64,000 bases of DNA from Halorussus rarus (GTDB lineage Archaea > Halobacteriota > Halobacteria > Halobacteriales > Haladaptataceae). Each line of letters begins with the position of its first letter. Position 1 is the stretch's first letter. A model generated the notes under the pieces. That model had not been told where the DNA came from and searched no databases. It saw nothing but the letters and a program-made list of their open reading frames with translations. Shown here piece after piece: positions 18,294 to 26,172 of the stretch. The stretch spans positions 806,001 to 870,000 of the forward strand of contig NZ_QPMJ01000002.1 in the NCBI RefSeq assembly GCF_003369835.1, read 5' to 3'. The position numbers were made by a program, and so were the translations under genes.

Positions 18294-20045
18294 ATGACCG
18301 ACTACTTCGAGGTCCACGAGCGCGACGGACCGGCGCGGATCGCCGAGTTGCGCCTCGCAGACTCGGTGACGACGCCGGCCGTCGCCGACGGCCTGCTGGC
18401 CGACGCCGGCAGCCTCTGGACCGCCGACCGCGAGCTCCCGGAGGGGAGCGACGACGTGCTCACCATCCTGCCCCACCGCGGCTTCCCGAGCGGGACCGAC
18501 GAGGAGGTGATGGAGTCGTTCGCGGTCGAGTACCCCGACGTCGACTACCCGAGCGCCGCCGTCGTCGCGCCCGAGACCGCCGACGACTACGGCGCCGACG
18601 CCTACGTCCTCTCGGGCGCGCAGGGGTTCGTCGGCCACGGCGCGGGCTTCAGGGACGCTATCATCGAGACCCGCGAGGCGATTCCGGGCGACAGCGCGCT
18701 CTACCTGCCGGGCGTCGCCACCCCCGCGAACGTCGCCACGCTGGTCTACGCCGGCGTCGACCTCGTCGACACCGACCGCGCGGTGGTTGCGGGGACGCAG
18801 GGCAAGTACCTGACGAGCGAGGGGACCCACTACCTGGAGGACCTCTCGGAACTGCCGTGCGCCTGTCCGGCGTGTCGGCAGCCCGTCTCGGAGTTCACCC
18901 GCGAGGACTGCGCCGACCACAACGTCAACGCGCTCCGCGCGGAGCTCGGCATCGTCCGCGAGCGCGTCCGGAGCGGTCGGCTGCGGGACTACATCGAGGG
19001 CCAGGCCCGCCACGACCAGTGGCTCACCGCCGCGTTCCGGGAGTTCGACCAGCAGTGGTCGTACCTCGAGCAGCGCACGCCCGTGCTCCGGGACGCCGAG
19101 CTCTCGGCCGCGACCGAGGACACCATCCGCCGGGTCGAGATCCAGCGGTTCGCCGAGCGCGTGACCACCCGGTACCGCAGCCGGTTCGACAACCCGCTGG
19201 TGCTGGTGCCCTGCTCGGCCACCAAGCCGTACAGCGAGTCCCAGAGCCACGGCCAGTTCCACGACGCCGTCCAGTTCCGGGGGCACACCGTCTCGATGAC
19301 CTCGCCCATCGGCGTGGTGCCCCAGGAGCTCGAGCTCACCTACCCCGCCCAGCACTACGACTCGGTGGTGACCGGCCGGTGGTCCGAGGACGAGAAGCAG
19401 TTCGTCGCCGAGGTGCTCCGGCGCTACCTCGAGCGCAACGACTACCCGCGGGTCGTCGCCCACGTCCCGCCGGAGGGGTACCGCGACGTCTGCGAGCGCG
19501 TCGAGGTCGACCTCGGAATGGAGTTCGAGTACACCGTCGAGGACCACCCGACGACCACCGAGTCGCTCGGCAACCTGATGCGGACGCTCGACGGCGAACT
19601 CAAGTTCGGCAAGCGCGAGCGCCAGCACAACACCGTCAAGGCCATCGCCGACTACCAGTTCGGGGACGGTGCGGGCGACGCCCTCTTCGAGGACGTGCAG
19701 ACCGAGGCGCGCTACCCCAAGCTCCGGGTGCACGACCGCGAGGGGGAGCAGCTCGCGGCGATGGTGCCACAGTACGGCGTGCTCTCGTTCACCCTCGCCG
19801 GCGCGCGCCGGTGGGTCGAGTCGGACGCCCCGACCAAGCGCGTCGAGATCGACAGCTTCGCGCCCCACGGGAGCGTGCTCGCGCCGGGCGTGGTCGACGC
19901 CGACGACGACATCCGGGTCGGCGACGAGGTGGTCATCGAGGGACCGAAGGCGTTCGCCGTGGGTCGCGCCGAGATGTCCGGCCCGGAGATGGCCGAGAGC
20001 ACCCGCGGCATCGCGGCGTCGGTCCGGCACGTCGAGGAGAAGTAG
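18294..20045 (+). CDS. arcS: Archaeosine synthase subunit alpha (ArcS)
   Basis: 583 residues. A TgtA paralogue that acts on preQ0-modified tRNA at position 15; in the euryarchaeal scheme ArcS adds lysine and RaSEA finishes archaeosine. Seen: a degenerate TGT-like N-terminal half with a zinc-like PCACPAC (about 195-201), the ArcS central motif VLVPCSATKPYSESQSHGQFHD (about 303-324), and a C-terminal PUA-like RNA-binding unit (KRVEIDSFAPHGSVLAPGV, then GDEVVIEG and FAVGRAEMS). The start MTDYFEVHERDGPARIAEL aligns with the start of TgtA. raSEA lies at 30404. Confidence 0.93.
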   Translation: MTDYFEVHERDGPARIAELRLADSVTTPAVADGLLADAGSLWTADRELPEGSDDVLTILPHRGFPSGTDEEVMESFAVEYPDVDYPSAAVVAPETADDYGADAYVLSGAQGFVGHGAGFRDAIIETREAIPGDSALYLPGVATPANVATLVYAGVDLVDTDRAVVAGTQGKYLTSEGTHYLEDLSELPCACPACRQPVSEFTREDCADHNVNALRAELGIVRERVRSGRLRDYIEGQARHDQWLTAAFREFDQQWSYLEQRTPVLRDAELSAATEDTIRRVEIQRFAERVTTRYRSRFDNPLVLVPCSATKPYSESQSHGQFHDAVQFRGHTVSMTSPIGVVPQELELTYPAQHYDSVVTGRWSEDEKQFVAEVLRRYLERNDYPRVVAHVPPEGYRDVCERVEVDLGMEFEYTVEDHPTTTESLGNLMRTLDGELKFGKRERQHNTVKAIADYQFGDGAGDALFEDVQTEARYPKLRVHDREGEQLAAMVPQYGVLSFTLAGARRWVESDAPTKRVEIDSFAPHGSVLAPGVVDADDDIRVGDEVVIEGPKAFAVGRAEMSGPEMAESTRGIAASVRHVEEK

Positions 20046-20211
20046 ACCGGGCGTGGGGCGTCCGTCGGCTCCGGTCGGGGACGGACCGGCACCGGCGCGA
20101 CGTTCGATTCAGTTTTCACTCGGCAGTCAGTAAATGCTCGGACGTATCCGTCGCATACCCCGCCGTATCCGGTGAATAACCTTGGTCCCGGACGGCGTAC
20201 CCACGGCCGAC

Positions 20212-21087
20212 ATGGGCACACCGCAACTGGAGTTCGAGAGCGACGTCACCGACCGCGTCTACCGGTACGTCGAGCGCCACGGGTCGGCGACCCGCGAGGA
20301 GGTCCGCGACGCGGTCAGGGTCGAGGAGACCGTCGGCGCCAAGCCCCCGCGGTCGGGCACCGAGCCCGAGGGCCGGCTCTCGGTCCCGGAGTTCGGCGAG
20401 CACGTCGAGGAGCTGCTCGCCGACGGCCTGCTGACCGAGCGCGACGGCCGGCTCTGCGTCTCGCCCGACGCCGAGGAGCGGACCCACGGGGCCGAGGAGT
20501 TCGAGTACGTCACGCGACCGGCCCGCGAGGACGACCGCGAGGCGGTCGCCGGCCTCATCCGCGAGACCGCCGACGAGGGCGCCATCGTCGTCGACGAGCG
20601 CGTCGCCGACGTCGTCGGACGAACTCCGACGGGCAATCGGACGCAGTCCGATGACGCCATCGAGGGGGACGGCGCGCTCGTCCGGCTCAACGACCGCGAG
20701 TCCCGGATGTTCTTCGTGGCCGAGCTCCGGCGCGAGAACGACGGGGGCGCGAGCGAGGACGGGCGCGCCGACCGCGAGATAATCGGGTGGGTCCACCTCC
20801 AGGGGTTCGAGCTGCCGGCCCGGAGCCACACCGCGGAGCTGACCGTGGGCGTCGCCCCCGAGAACCGCGAACGGGGGGTCGGCGGGACGCTGCTCGAGCG
20901 CGGCATCGAGTGGGCCGAGGAGGAAGAGTGCATCAAGGTCTACCAGAGCCTGCCCGCGACCAACGAGGACGCGCTCGAGCTCCTCGACGAGCACGGCTGG
21001 GAGCGCGAGGCGACCCGGGCCGACCACTACGAGATCGACGGCGACCTCGTCGACGAGGTCCAGCTGACGACGCGGCTCGACGAGTAG
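20212..21087 (+). CDS. GNAT acetyltransferase with N-terminal winged-helix-like region
   Basis: 291 residues. Residues 1-95 look like a small helical DNA-binding-type unit (VTDRVYRYVERHGSATREEVRDA, then HVEELLADGLLTERDGRLCV, the usual winged-helix wing pattern). Residues 103-291 form a GNAT domain, with acetyl-CoA motif A at VGVAPENRERGVGGTLLERG (about 222-241) and motif B at LPATNEDALELLDEHGWER. A 15-25 residue acidic insert splits the GNAT core. The internal ATG at 20212 was chosen because it matches the HTH start. Substrate unknown; a regulator-acetyltransferase fusion is plausible. Confidence 0.78.
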   Translation: MGTPQLEFESDVTDRVYRYVERHGSATREEVRDAVRVEETVGAKPPRSGTEPEGRLSVPEFGEHVEELLADGLLTERDGRLCVSPDAEERTHGAEEFEYVTRPAREDDREAVAGLIRETADEGAIVVDERVADVVGRTPTGNRTQSDDAIEGDGALVRLNDRESRMFFVAELRRENDGGASEDGRADREIIGWVHLQGFELPARSHTAELTVGVAPENRERGVGGTLLERGIEWAEEEECIKVYQSLPATNEDALELLDEHGWEREATRADHYEIDGDLVDEVQLTTRLDE

Positions 21088-21127
21088 CGACCGGGCCGGC
21101 TCGCGGGCGGAAAGCCCCGAGCGACCG

Positions 21128-22336
21128 TCACCGCTCGGCGAACACGCCGACGACCAGCCCGGCGAACAGCGCGGCGCCGGCGAGCGCGCTCGCTCGCCCG
21201 ACCAGGACGACCGCCTCCGCCCCGGCCAGGGCGCCGCCGAGTTCCGCGACGAGGCCGGCGCCGACCAGCGCGATCGAGGCCAACGCAGTCCGGTCGGAGG
21301 CCCCGGGGAACGTCCCGACCGTCGGCGGGTAGAACTGGTAGGTCGCGCCGACGATGGTGAGGCCCAGGAACCCGAGGACGTTGAGCCGGAAGTGAGTCTC
21401 GATCAGCTCGAACCCCCTTCCGGCGAACGCGAAGTGAAGCCCGACGGCCACGCCGAGCGCGCCGGCCGCGACCCCCGTCAGGACCGCGTAGAACCCGACC
21501 CGGCGGCGCTCCGACCGGACGAACAGGACGGCGTAGGCCGCCCCGAATCCCAGGACGGCGAGGGCCTCGAGCGCCGCGCCGGCGCGGAACCACGTCCCGC
21601 CGTAGAGGTCGCCCGCGAGCAGCGCCGGGCCGACCGCGCCCGCGGGCAGGACGACCCCGACCAGCGCCCGGGGCGGCGATGCGACGAGAAACCGGGGAAA
21701 CAGCCGGAACCCCACCGCGAAGACGAGGAGCGCGGCCGCGCCCGCGGCCAGCAGGTGGGCCGTCCGCGCGAACCCGAGCGAGGCGAACCCGGGGAGGCCG
21801 AGGGAGGGCGCCGCCGTGGCGTAGGCGCCGGCGAGCAGGTACGCCAGCACGACCGGCACGAAGGCGTTGGCGGCCCGGTCGACCGGCCGGCGCTCCGCGT
21901 TGGCGTCGCTCGTCCCGGTCTCCCGACCGGTGGGGTCGTCCCGGACGGTCCAGGCCAGCGCCGCGACGAAGACGGCGGCGCCGGCGGCCCAGAGGACCGC
22001 GCCGACCCCGGCGGCGAGGTCGGGGACCCCGGCAAGCGGCCCGGCCGCGAGCCCGAGCGCGCCGACCGTCGTGAGGGGGAACTGGACCGCCGGCGCGCGC
22101 GGGACAGCGAGCGACCGGTCGAAGTACGACGGCACCAGCGAGTAGGCCTTCCCGAAGACGGCGTGGAGCACGAACCCGTGGACCGCCAGCGCGACCCGGG
22201 TCTGGCGGGGGACCGCCGCGGCGCTCGTCGTCCCGGAGACGGTCGCGGCCAGCGCCGCTATCTGCCAGGCGACCAGGAAGAGCGCGCTCGCGGCGACGAA
22301 CCGCCGCGCCCACCGGGTCACTGCGCCCGCGCCCAT
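21128..22336 (-). CDS. Polytopic membrane protein with heme-copper-oxidase-like His motifs
   Basis: 402 residues, about 11-12 helices. Three helices repeat the pattern His...Gly...Gly-x-x-[YF]-x-x-x-Pro: HGFVLHAVFGKAYSLVP (53-69), HLLAAGAAALLVFAVGFRLFP (about 190-210), and HFRLNVLGFLGLTIVGATYQFYP (about 316-338). This is the style of cytochrome-oxidase-subunit-I-like and NnrS-like proteins, where such His residues bind heme or copper. Not all six ligands of a real oxidase are visible, so an NnrS-like or quinol/NO-related sensor or carrier is more likely. It begins 2 nt after the stop of the MoaD-like CC-tail gene, so the two are one transcript. Confidence 0.65.
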   Translation of the reverse strand: MGAGAVTRWARRFVAASALFLVAWQIAALAATVSGTTSAAAVPRQTRVALAVHGFVLHAVFGKAYSLVPSYFDRSLAVPRAPAVQFPLTTVGALGLAAGPLAGVPDLAAGVGAVLWAAGAAVFVAALAWTVRDDPTGRETGTSDANAERRPVDRAANAFVPVVLAYLLAGAYATAAPSLGLPGFASLGFARTAHLLAAGAAALLVFAVGFRLFPRFLVASPPRALVGVVLPAGAVGPALLAGDLYGGTWFRAGAALEALAVLGFGAAYAVLFVRSERRRVGFYAVLTGVAAGALGVAVGLHFAFAGRGFELIETHFRLNVLGFLGLTIVGATYQFYPPTVGTFPGASDRTALASIALVGAGLVAELGGALAGAEAVVLVGRASALAGAALFAGLVVGVFAER

Positions 22337-22337
22337 C

Positions 22338-22742
22338 TCAGCAGCAGAAGATGAACGGGTACATCAGCGAGACCCGGTCGCCGTCGCGGAGTTCCGTGTC
22401 GAGACCGTCTAAGTGCTCGTTGAACTGGCCGTCGACCGCGACCCGGGCGTACGTCCGGGTCTGTTCGCCCTCCGGGTTCTTGGCCCATTTGCCCGGGAGT
22501 TCCTCGGGCGGTTCGGCCCACCCGCGGGTAGTCGCCTCGTCCTCGGTCTCGGCGATGAGCAGGTCGGCCACGTCGTACTCGGCGAAGAACGCGTCGAGGA
22601 ACGCCCGGAGCGTGGTCCCCTCGAAGGTGAACTCCTGGGTCGGCTCCCCGACCGCGGTCCGGACGTGACCGGTGCACCTGACCTCGACCGTGGTCTCGGA
22701 CTGGCGACCGCTCGGCTCGGCGCCTCTCGCAGTGGTGTCCAT
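22338..22742 (-). CDS. Beta-grasp MoaD/ThiS-like protein with C-terminal CC
   Basis: 134 residues from the ATG at 22742. After an acidic lead-in comes a MoaD/ubiquitin-like region: VEVRCTGHVRTAVGEPTQEF, LRAFLDAFFAEYDVADLL, then YARVAVDGQFNEHLDGLDTELRDGDRVSLMYPFIFCC. The strand-Asp-Gly-Asp-Arg-Val-hydrophobic ending is exactly where MoaD/SAMP proteins have their Gly-Gly tail, but here the last residues are FCC. An ATG 54 nt upstream (22796) would place the palindromic operator inside the gene, so the downstream start is preferred. It is co-transcribed with the heme-copper-like membrane protein. Function unknown; a metal- or thiol-linked role is possible. Confidence 0.65.
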   Translation of the reverse strand: MDTTARGAEPSGRQSETTVEVRCTGHVRTAVGEPTQEFTFEGTTLRAFLDAFFAEYDVADLLIAETEDEATTRGWAEPPEELPGKWAKNPEGEQTRTYARVAVDGQFNEHLDGLDTELRDGDRVSLMYPFIFCC

Positions 22743-22775
22743 ATCCGTCGGTACGGCGTCCGCCGCCGAAAGAGG

Positions 22776-22793
22776 TGTTCCGAACATGTTCGG
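22776..22793. promoter_or_regulatory. Overlapping palindromic operator
   Basis: TGTTCCGAACATGTTCGG contains two overlapping palindromes: TGTTC-C-GAACA (22776-22786) and CCGAACATGTTCGG (22780-22793). It ends 33-50 nt upstream of the CC-tail gene start on the minus strand, where a leaderless promoter would place it near -40, and about 90 nt upstream of the divergent gene at 22884. Half-sites resemble CGAAC/GTTCG elements I recall for the haloarchaeal nitrate regulator NarO, but spacing is 2 instead of 4. Confidence 0.45.
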
Positions 22794-22883
22794 CAAGTTC
22801 CGGTCGAGCGAGTGATGCGGTCGGTCCGGGTCGCGGGAGACCGCGACCGTAGGTATTTGGGCCGCGACGGCAAAGGCCCGGGC

Positions 22884-23267
22884 ATGGACGAGATCTCACT
22901 GACGGTGCCCGACCCCATCGCGGAATCGCTGCCGGCCGACGGCGACGACGCCGCCCGCGACATGGAGCGGGCGGTCCAGGGCTGGGAGCGCCGGCTCAAC
23001 CGCGCGTTCGAGGAGGCCGAGAGCGACGACGCCGCCGCGGGCGCGGTGGTCGACGCCCTCGAGCGCTTCGAGGACCGGTGGGAGCAGTACGACGACTTCG
23101 TGGCCGAACTCCGCGCCTGGGGCCAGTCGCCCATCTACGCGATGGCGTGGCGCGACCTGATGGGTGCGCTGATGGGCCAACTGTACGACCACGAGGACCT
23201 CGGCGAGCGCATCGACCGCGAGCGCCACGCCCGCATCGTGAGCGACGGCATCCGTCCGGGCCGGTAG
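22884..23267 (+). CDS. Haloarchaeal hypothetical protein
   Basis: 127 residues, acidic, mostly helical. MDEISLTVPDPIAESLPADGDD opens like many haloarchaeal orphan proteins. No membrane segment or metal motif is seen. A TATA-like stretch (about 22850-22857, GTATTTG) fits a leaderless start at the ATG of 22884. Family not recognised. Confidence 0.65.
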   Translation: MDEISLTVPDPIAESLPADGDDAARDMERAVQGWERRLNRAFEEAESDDAAAGAVVDALERFEDRWEQYDDFVAELRAWGQSPIYAMAWRDLMGALMGQLYDHEDLGERIDRERHARIVSDGIRPGR

Positions 23268-23298
23268 GACGAGAGCGGCGGTATCTCCCCGAATCCAG

Positions 23299-23760
23299 AT
23301 GAGCGACGACAGGTCCGACGCGCTCGACCGGGTTCGCCGGGCGAAGGCCGGCCAGCGCAGCGACCGGTGGCTCGACGGCGGCGCGGTCGCGGCGGGCGTC
23401 GTCGCCGCGCTCGGCCCGCAGGCGATTCCCGCGTTCGGGGTCGCGATCAGCGTCCCCGACTCGGTGGCGGCCGCGCTCGCGGCGGCGACCCTGCTGACCG
23501 TCCCGCTCGGCGCGTACGTCGCGGGCTACCTCGGCGGGCCGGGCGGTCGCCGGGGCGCGCGCCACGGCGGCGTCGCGATCGCCGCCGCCGCGGTCCTCGG
23601 AGCGGCCGCGAGCGTCTGGCTCGCCGGCGGCGACGTGGCGGGCTACCTCGCCGGCGCGTCGTTCCCGGTCGTCGCGGCGTCGGCGGTCGCGGTCGGGTCG
23701 CTCGTCGGCGCCCTCGCGGGCGCGATCGGCGGGCGTCGCCGCGGCCCCGACGCACGATAA
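23299..23760 (+). CDS. Gly/Ala-rich membrane protein (DUF5518-like)
   Basis: 153 residues. A charged N-terminus is followed by four to five small-residue helices with GAYVAGYLGGPGGRRGARHGG in the middle, a glycine-rich cytosolic turn seen in DUF5518-type haloarchaeal membrane proteins. Function unknown. It ends 30 nt before the GTG start of the SAMP3-like gene, whose TATA-like box overlaps this gene's stop codon. Confidence 0.6.
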   Translation: MSDDRSDALDRVRRAKAGQRSDRWLDGGAVAAGVVAALGPQAIPAFGVAISVPDSVAAALAAATLLTVPLGAYVAGYLGGPGGRRGARHGGVAIAAAAVLGAAASVWLAGGDVAGYLAGASFPVVAASAVAVGSLVGALAGAIGGRRRGPDAR

Positions 23761-23765
23761 TTTAT
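23759..23765 (+). promoter_or_regulatory. TATA-like box of the SAMP3-like gene
   Basis: AATTTAT lies 26-32 nt before the GTG at 23791, fixing that GTG as the probable leaderless start rather than the in-frame ATG at 23764 that sits in the box itself. Confidence 0.5.
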
Positions 23766-23790
23766 GCTCCGGGCGTCCCTAGGTGGTGGC

Positions 23791-24099
23791 GTGACGCTCG
23801 AACTTCGCTTCTTCGCCAACTTCCGGGAGGCGGTCGGCCAGAAGACCCTCGAACGCGACTACCCCGACGGGACCACGGTCGGCGAGGTGCTGACCGACCT
23901 CCGCGAGGAGTACGACCTCGACGTCCTCGAGGACGGCGACATCCGGCCCCAGCTGTCGGTGATGAAGAACGGCAAGGACGTGGTCCACATCGACGGCCGG
24001 GACACTCCCCTCGACGACGGCGACACGCTCAGCGTCTTCCCGCCGGTCGCGGGCGGCGCGGGCGACCAGGCGACGGGGACGGTAGAGACGAATCGATGA
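23791..24099 (+). CDS. SAMP3/MoaD-like ubiquitin-like protein with tail beyond GG
   Basis: 102 residues. VTLELRFFANFREAVGQKTL, QLSVMKNGKDVVHIDG and DGDTLSVFPPVAGG closely resemble Haloferax SAMP3 as I remember it. SAMPs are beta-grasp proteins attached to lysines, or used as sulfur carriers for tRNA and molybdopterin, through a C-terminal Gly-Gly. Here GG is at 88-89 and is followed by 13 more residues (AGDQATGTVETNR), so a protease would have to trim it, or it acts uncleaved. The stop codon overlaps the next start as ATGA, so translation is coupled. E1-type UbaA is not in the window. Confidence 0.8.
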   Translation: MTLELRFFANFREAVGQKTLERDYPDGTTVGEVLTDLREEYDLDVLEDGDIRPQLSVMKNGKDVVHIDGRDTPLDDGDTLSVFPPVAGGAGDQATGTVETNR

Positions 24100-24368
24100 C
24101 CCGGGTCGAGAAGTCCTACCGGGGCATCTCCGAGCGTCTGGCCCGCCGGTACCTCTCGAACCTCGGCGGCGAGATCGCGGACGGCGACGAGGAGGGCGAC
24201 GCCGACGTGGTCGCCGACGACTGGCGGGCCAGCGTCTCCTCCGAGAAGGTGAGCGTCGGCCCCTCGGTCACGCTGACCGAGGTCACGGTGGCCTTCGAGG
24301 GCGAGGAGGCGACGCTGGACTCGCTGGTCGAACAGTTCTCCCAGAAGGCGATGCGGGCCGGCGGATGA
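24096..24368 (+). CDS. Stand-alone MoaD-related C-terminal domain protein ending in GG
   Basis: 90 residues. SYRGISERLARRYLSNLGGE, then WRASVSSEKVSVGPSVTLTE and VAFEGEEATLDSLVEQFSQKAMRAGG. This resembles the Pfam domain found at the C-terminus of some fused MoaD-related proteins (for example from Thermus), here as its own gene directly after the SAMP3-like gene with an ATGA overlap. The two genes look like a split form of that fusion. It ends in Gly-Gly, which could itself be a conjugation or thiocarboxylate tail. Probably works with the upstream protein in pterin cofactor or sulfur transfer. Confidence 0.68.
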   Translation: MTRVEKSYRGISERLARRYLSNLGGEIADGDEEGDADVVADDWRASVSSEKVSVGPSVTLTEVTVAFEGEEATLDSLVEQFSQKAMRAGG

Positions 24369-24429
24369 GCCCGGTCCGACCGACGACGCGGCGGCGGACG
24401 ACCGCGCGTCCCCCGACTCCCTCACCAGG

Positions 24430-24816
24430 ATGACCGAGAACAACCCCATCGAGGGCCAGGTGCTGGTCCTGACCGCGGCCAAGGCGAGCGTGGCCGGCGA
24501 GCGCGTCCCGGACCTGGTGGCCGAGGGGCGCCGGGCCGCGGAGGTCCGGGCCGACGACCTCCGGCGGCGCTACGAGTGCGTCCACGAGGACGACGTCCGG
24601 ACCGTGCTGCTCGCGCCCGAGGGGTTCTGGGCCGAGGTGGGTGACGACCTCGGCTGGTCGGAGCGCGAGCGCGAGGCGGTGGCCCGCGCGAACGCCGAGC
24701 AACTGCTCCGGGTCGGCCGGCGCGAGGACCGCCGCGAGGAGTTCGAGTCCGCGCTCGAACTGCGCGATGCGGTCGTCGTCGGGAGCGACCGCGAGAGAGA
24801 AGAGCAGAGTCGGTGA
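24430..24816 (+). CDS. Haloarchaeal hypothetical protein
   Basis: 128 residues, charged and helical. MTENNPIEGQVLVLTAAKASVAGERVPDLVAEG starts like a conserved haloarchaeal family, with a middle Glu/Arg-rich stretch (HEDDVRTVLLAPEGFWAEV). No known motif. 61 nt after the GG-tail gene on the same strand, so it may be the last gene of that transcript. Convergent with the PLP gene (20 nt). Confidence 0.6.
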   Translation: MTENNPIEGQVLVLTAAKASVAGERVPDLVAEGRRAAEVRADDLRRRYECVHEDDVRTVLLAPEGFWAEVGDDLGWSEREREAVARANAEQLLRVGRREDRREEFESALELRDAVVVGSDREREEQSR

Positions 24817-24836
24817 CAGAACTGGAACGACCGAAG

Positions 24837-26105
24837 TCAGTCGCTGACCGCGGTCCCGGCGTCGGTCGCCGAGACCTCCGCCTCCTCCATCGCCGTGAAC
24901 CCGCGTTCGAGGTCCGCGACGAGGTCCTTCGGATGTTCGATGCCCACCGAGACCCGGAGCAGCCCGTCGGTGATGCCGAGTTCTGCCCGCTCCTCGGCCG
25001 GCAGCGGTGAGTGGGTCATGCTCGCGGGGTGTTCGATCAGGCTCTCGACGCCGCCGAGGCTGACCGCGAGCGTGAACTCCTCCAGCGCGGCGACGAACCG
25101 CTCGACCGCGGCGAGGCCGCCGTCGAGTTCGAAGGAGAGGACGCCGCCGTGGCCGTCCATCTGCTCGTTCGCGAGGTCGTGCTGGGGATGGGCCTCGAGG
25201 CCGGGGTAGTGGACCGCCGAGACCCGCTCGTGGGCCGCCAGGTACGCGGCGACCTCCGCGGCGTTCGTCTCGTGCTGGCGCATCCGCAGCGGCAGGGTCT
25301 TCAGCCCCCGGAGCACCATGTAGGCGTCGAACGGCGCCATCACGTTGCCCATCCCGACCTGCTGGAGGAAGCCGATCTCCCGCGCGAACTCGTCGTCCGA
25401 GGTGACCGCGACGCCGCCGAGCGAGTCGCTGTGGCCGTTGATGTACTTCGTGGTGCTGTGGACCACCGCGTCGGCGCCGAGTTCGAGCGGGCGCTGGAAG
25501 TACGGGCCCATGAAGGTGTTGTCGACGCCGAGCAGCGCGCCGTGCTCGTCGGCGATCTCGGCCATCGCCTCAACGTCGCAGAGCTTGAGCAGCGGGTTCG
25601 TCGGCGTCTCCATCCAGAGCAGCGCGGTGTCGTCGGTGGTGGCGTCCCGGACCGCCTCGGGGTCGGTCGCGTCCACGAACTCCACAGCGACGTTCAGTTT
25701 GTCGCGGAACAGCTCCTTCAGCATCGTGTTGGTGCCGCCGTAGAGGTCCTCGAAGGCGACGATTCGGTCGCCGGGTTCGACCGCGGCCGTGATGGTCGAG
25801 ACCACGGCGCTGGTCCCCGAGGCGAACGCCATCGCGTGGTCGCCGCCCTCCAGTGCCGCGACGCGCTTCTCGACGGCGTGGCGGGTCGGGTTCGAGAGCC
25901 GGGTGTAGAGGAACTCGTCGGCGTCGGGATCGAGGTCCTCCAGCGCGGTGTCCATGTCGATGCCGTCGACCGCGTAGGTCGAGGCCAGGTGGATCGGCGA
26001 CGTGACGTCGCCCACCCCGTTGTCGAGGTCGGGTTCCTCGCCGTGGGTCACCGCGAGGGTCTCGAAGCGCCTGCCGCCGGGACCGGTCGAGTCGTCGGAG
26101 GACAT
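24837..26105 (-). CDS. Cys/Met metabolism PLP enzyme (cystathionine gamma-synthase/lyase type)
   Basis: 422 residues. The Cys/Met PLP family fold: the early HGEEPDLDNGVGDVTSPIHLAST segment, YTRLSNPTRHAVEKRVAALEGG, WMETPTNPLLKL, and the PLP lysine at 220 in HSTTKYINGHSD. The C-terminal SLGGVESLIEHPASMTH matches cystathionine gamma-synthase, gamma-lyase and O-acylhomoserine sulfhydrylase alike, so the exact reaction is open. An inverted repeat 36-67 nt upstream of the start (26141-26172) may control it. Confidence 0.88.
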   Translation of the reverse strand: MSSDDSTGPGGRRFETLAVTHGEEPDLDNGVGDVTSPIHLASTYAVDGIDMDTALEDLDPDADEFLYTRLSNPTRHAVEKRVAALEGGDHAMAFASGTSAVVSTITAAVEPGDRIVAFEDLYGGTNTMLKELFRDKLNVAVEFVDATDPEAVRDATTDDTALLWMETPTNPLLKLCDVEAMAEIADEHGALLGVDNTFMGPYFQRPLELGADAVVHSTTKYINGHSDSLGGVAVTSDDEFAREIGFLQQVGMGNVMAPFDAYMVLRGLKTLPLRMRQHETNAAEVAAYLAAHERVSAVHYPGLEAHPQHDLANEQMDGHGGVLSFELDGGLAAVERFVAALEEFTLAVSLGGVESLIEHPASMTHSPLPAEERAELGITDGLLRVSVGIEHPKDLVADLERGFTAMEEAEVSATDAGTAVSD

Positions 26106-26140
26106 ACGTAACCACCTGAAATCCGGTAGTCTCCCACATC

Positions 26141-26172
26141 ATTCCTTCGACTGTCTAATGCGTCGAAAGAAT
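26141..26172. promoter_or_regulatory. Inverted repeat upstream of the PLP enzyme gene
   Basis: ATTCCTTCGAC (26141-26151) and GTCGAAAGAAT (26162-26172) are inverted with one mismatch and a 10-nt spacer. The position is just upstream of the minus-strand gene starting at 26105, consistent with an operator. Confidence 0.45.

Noticed and set aside
17429-20179. Very long open frame on the plus strand across the HTH and arcS region
   Set aside because: It is a high-GC shadow frame rich in Arg/Pro/Gly; the real genes with family motifs (HTH_10 protein and ArcS) are in other frames.
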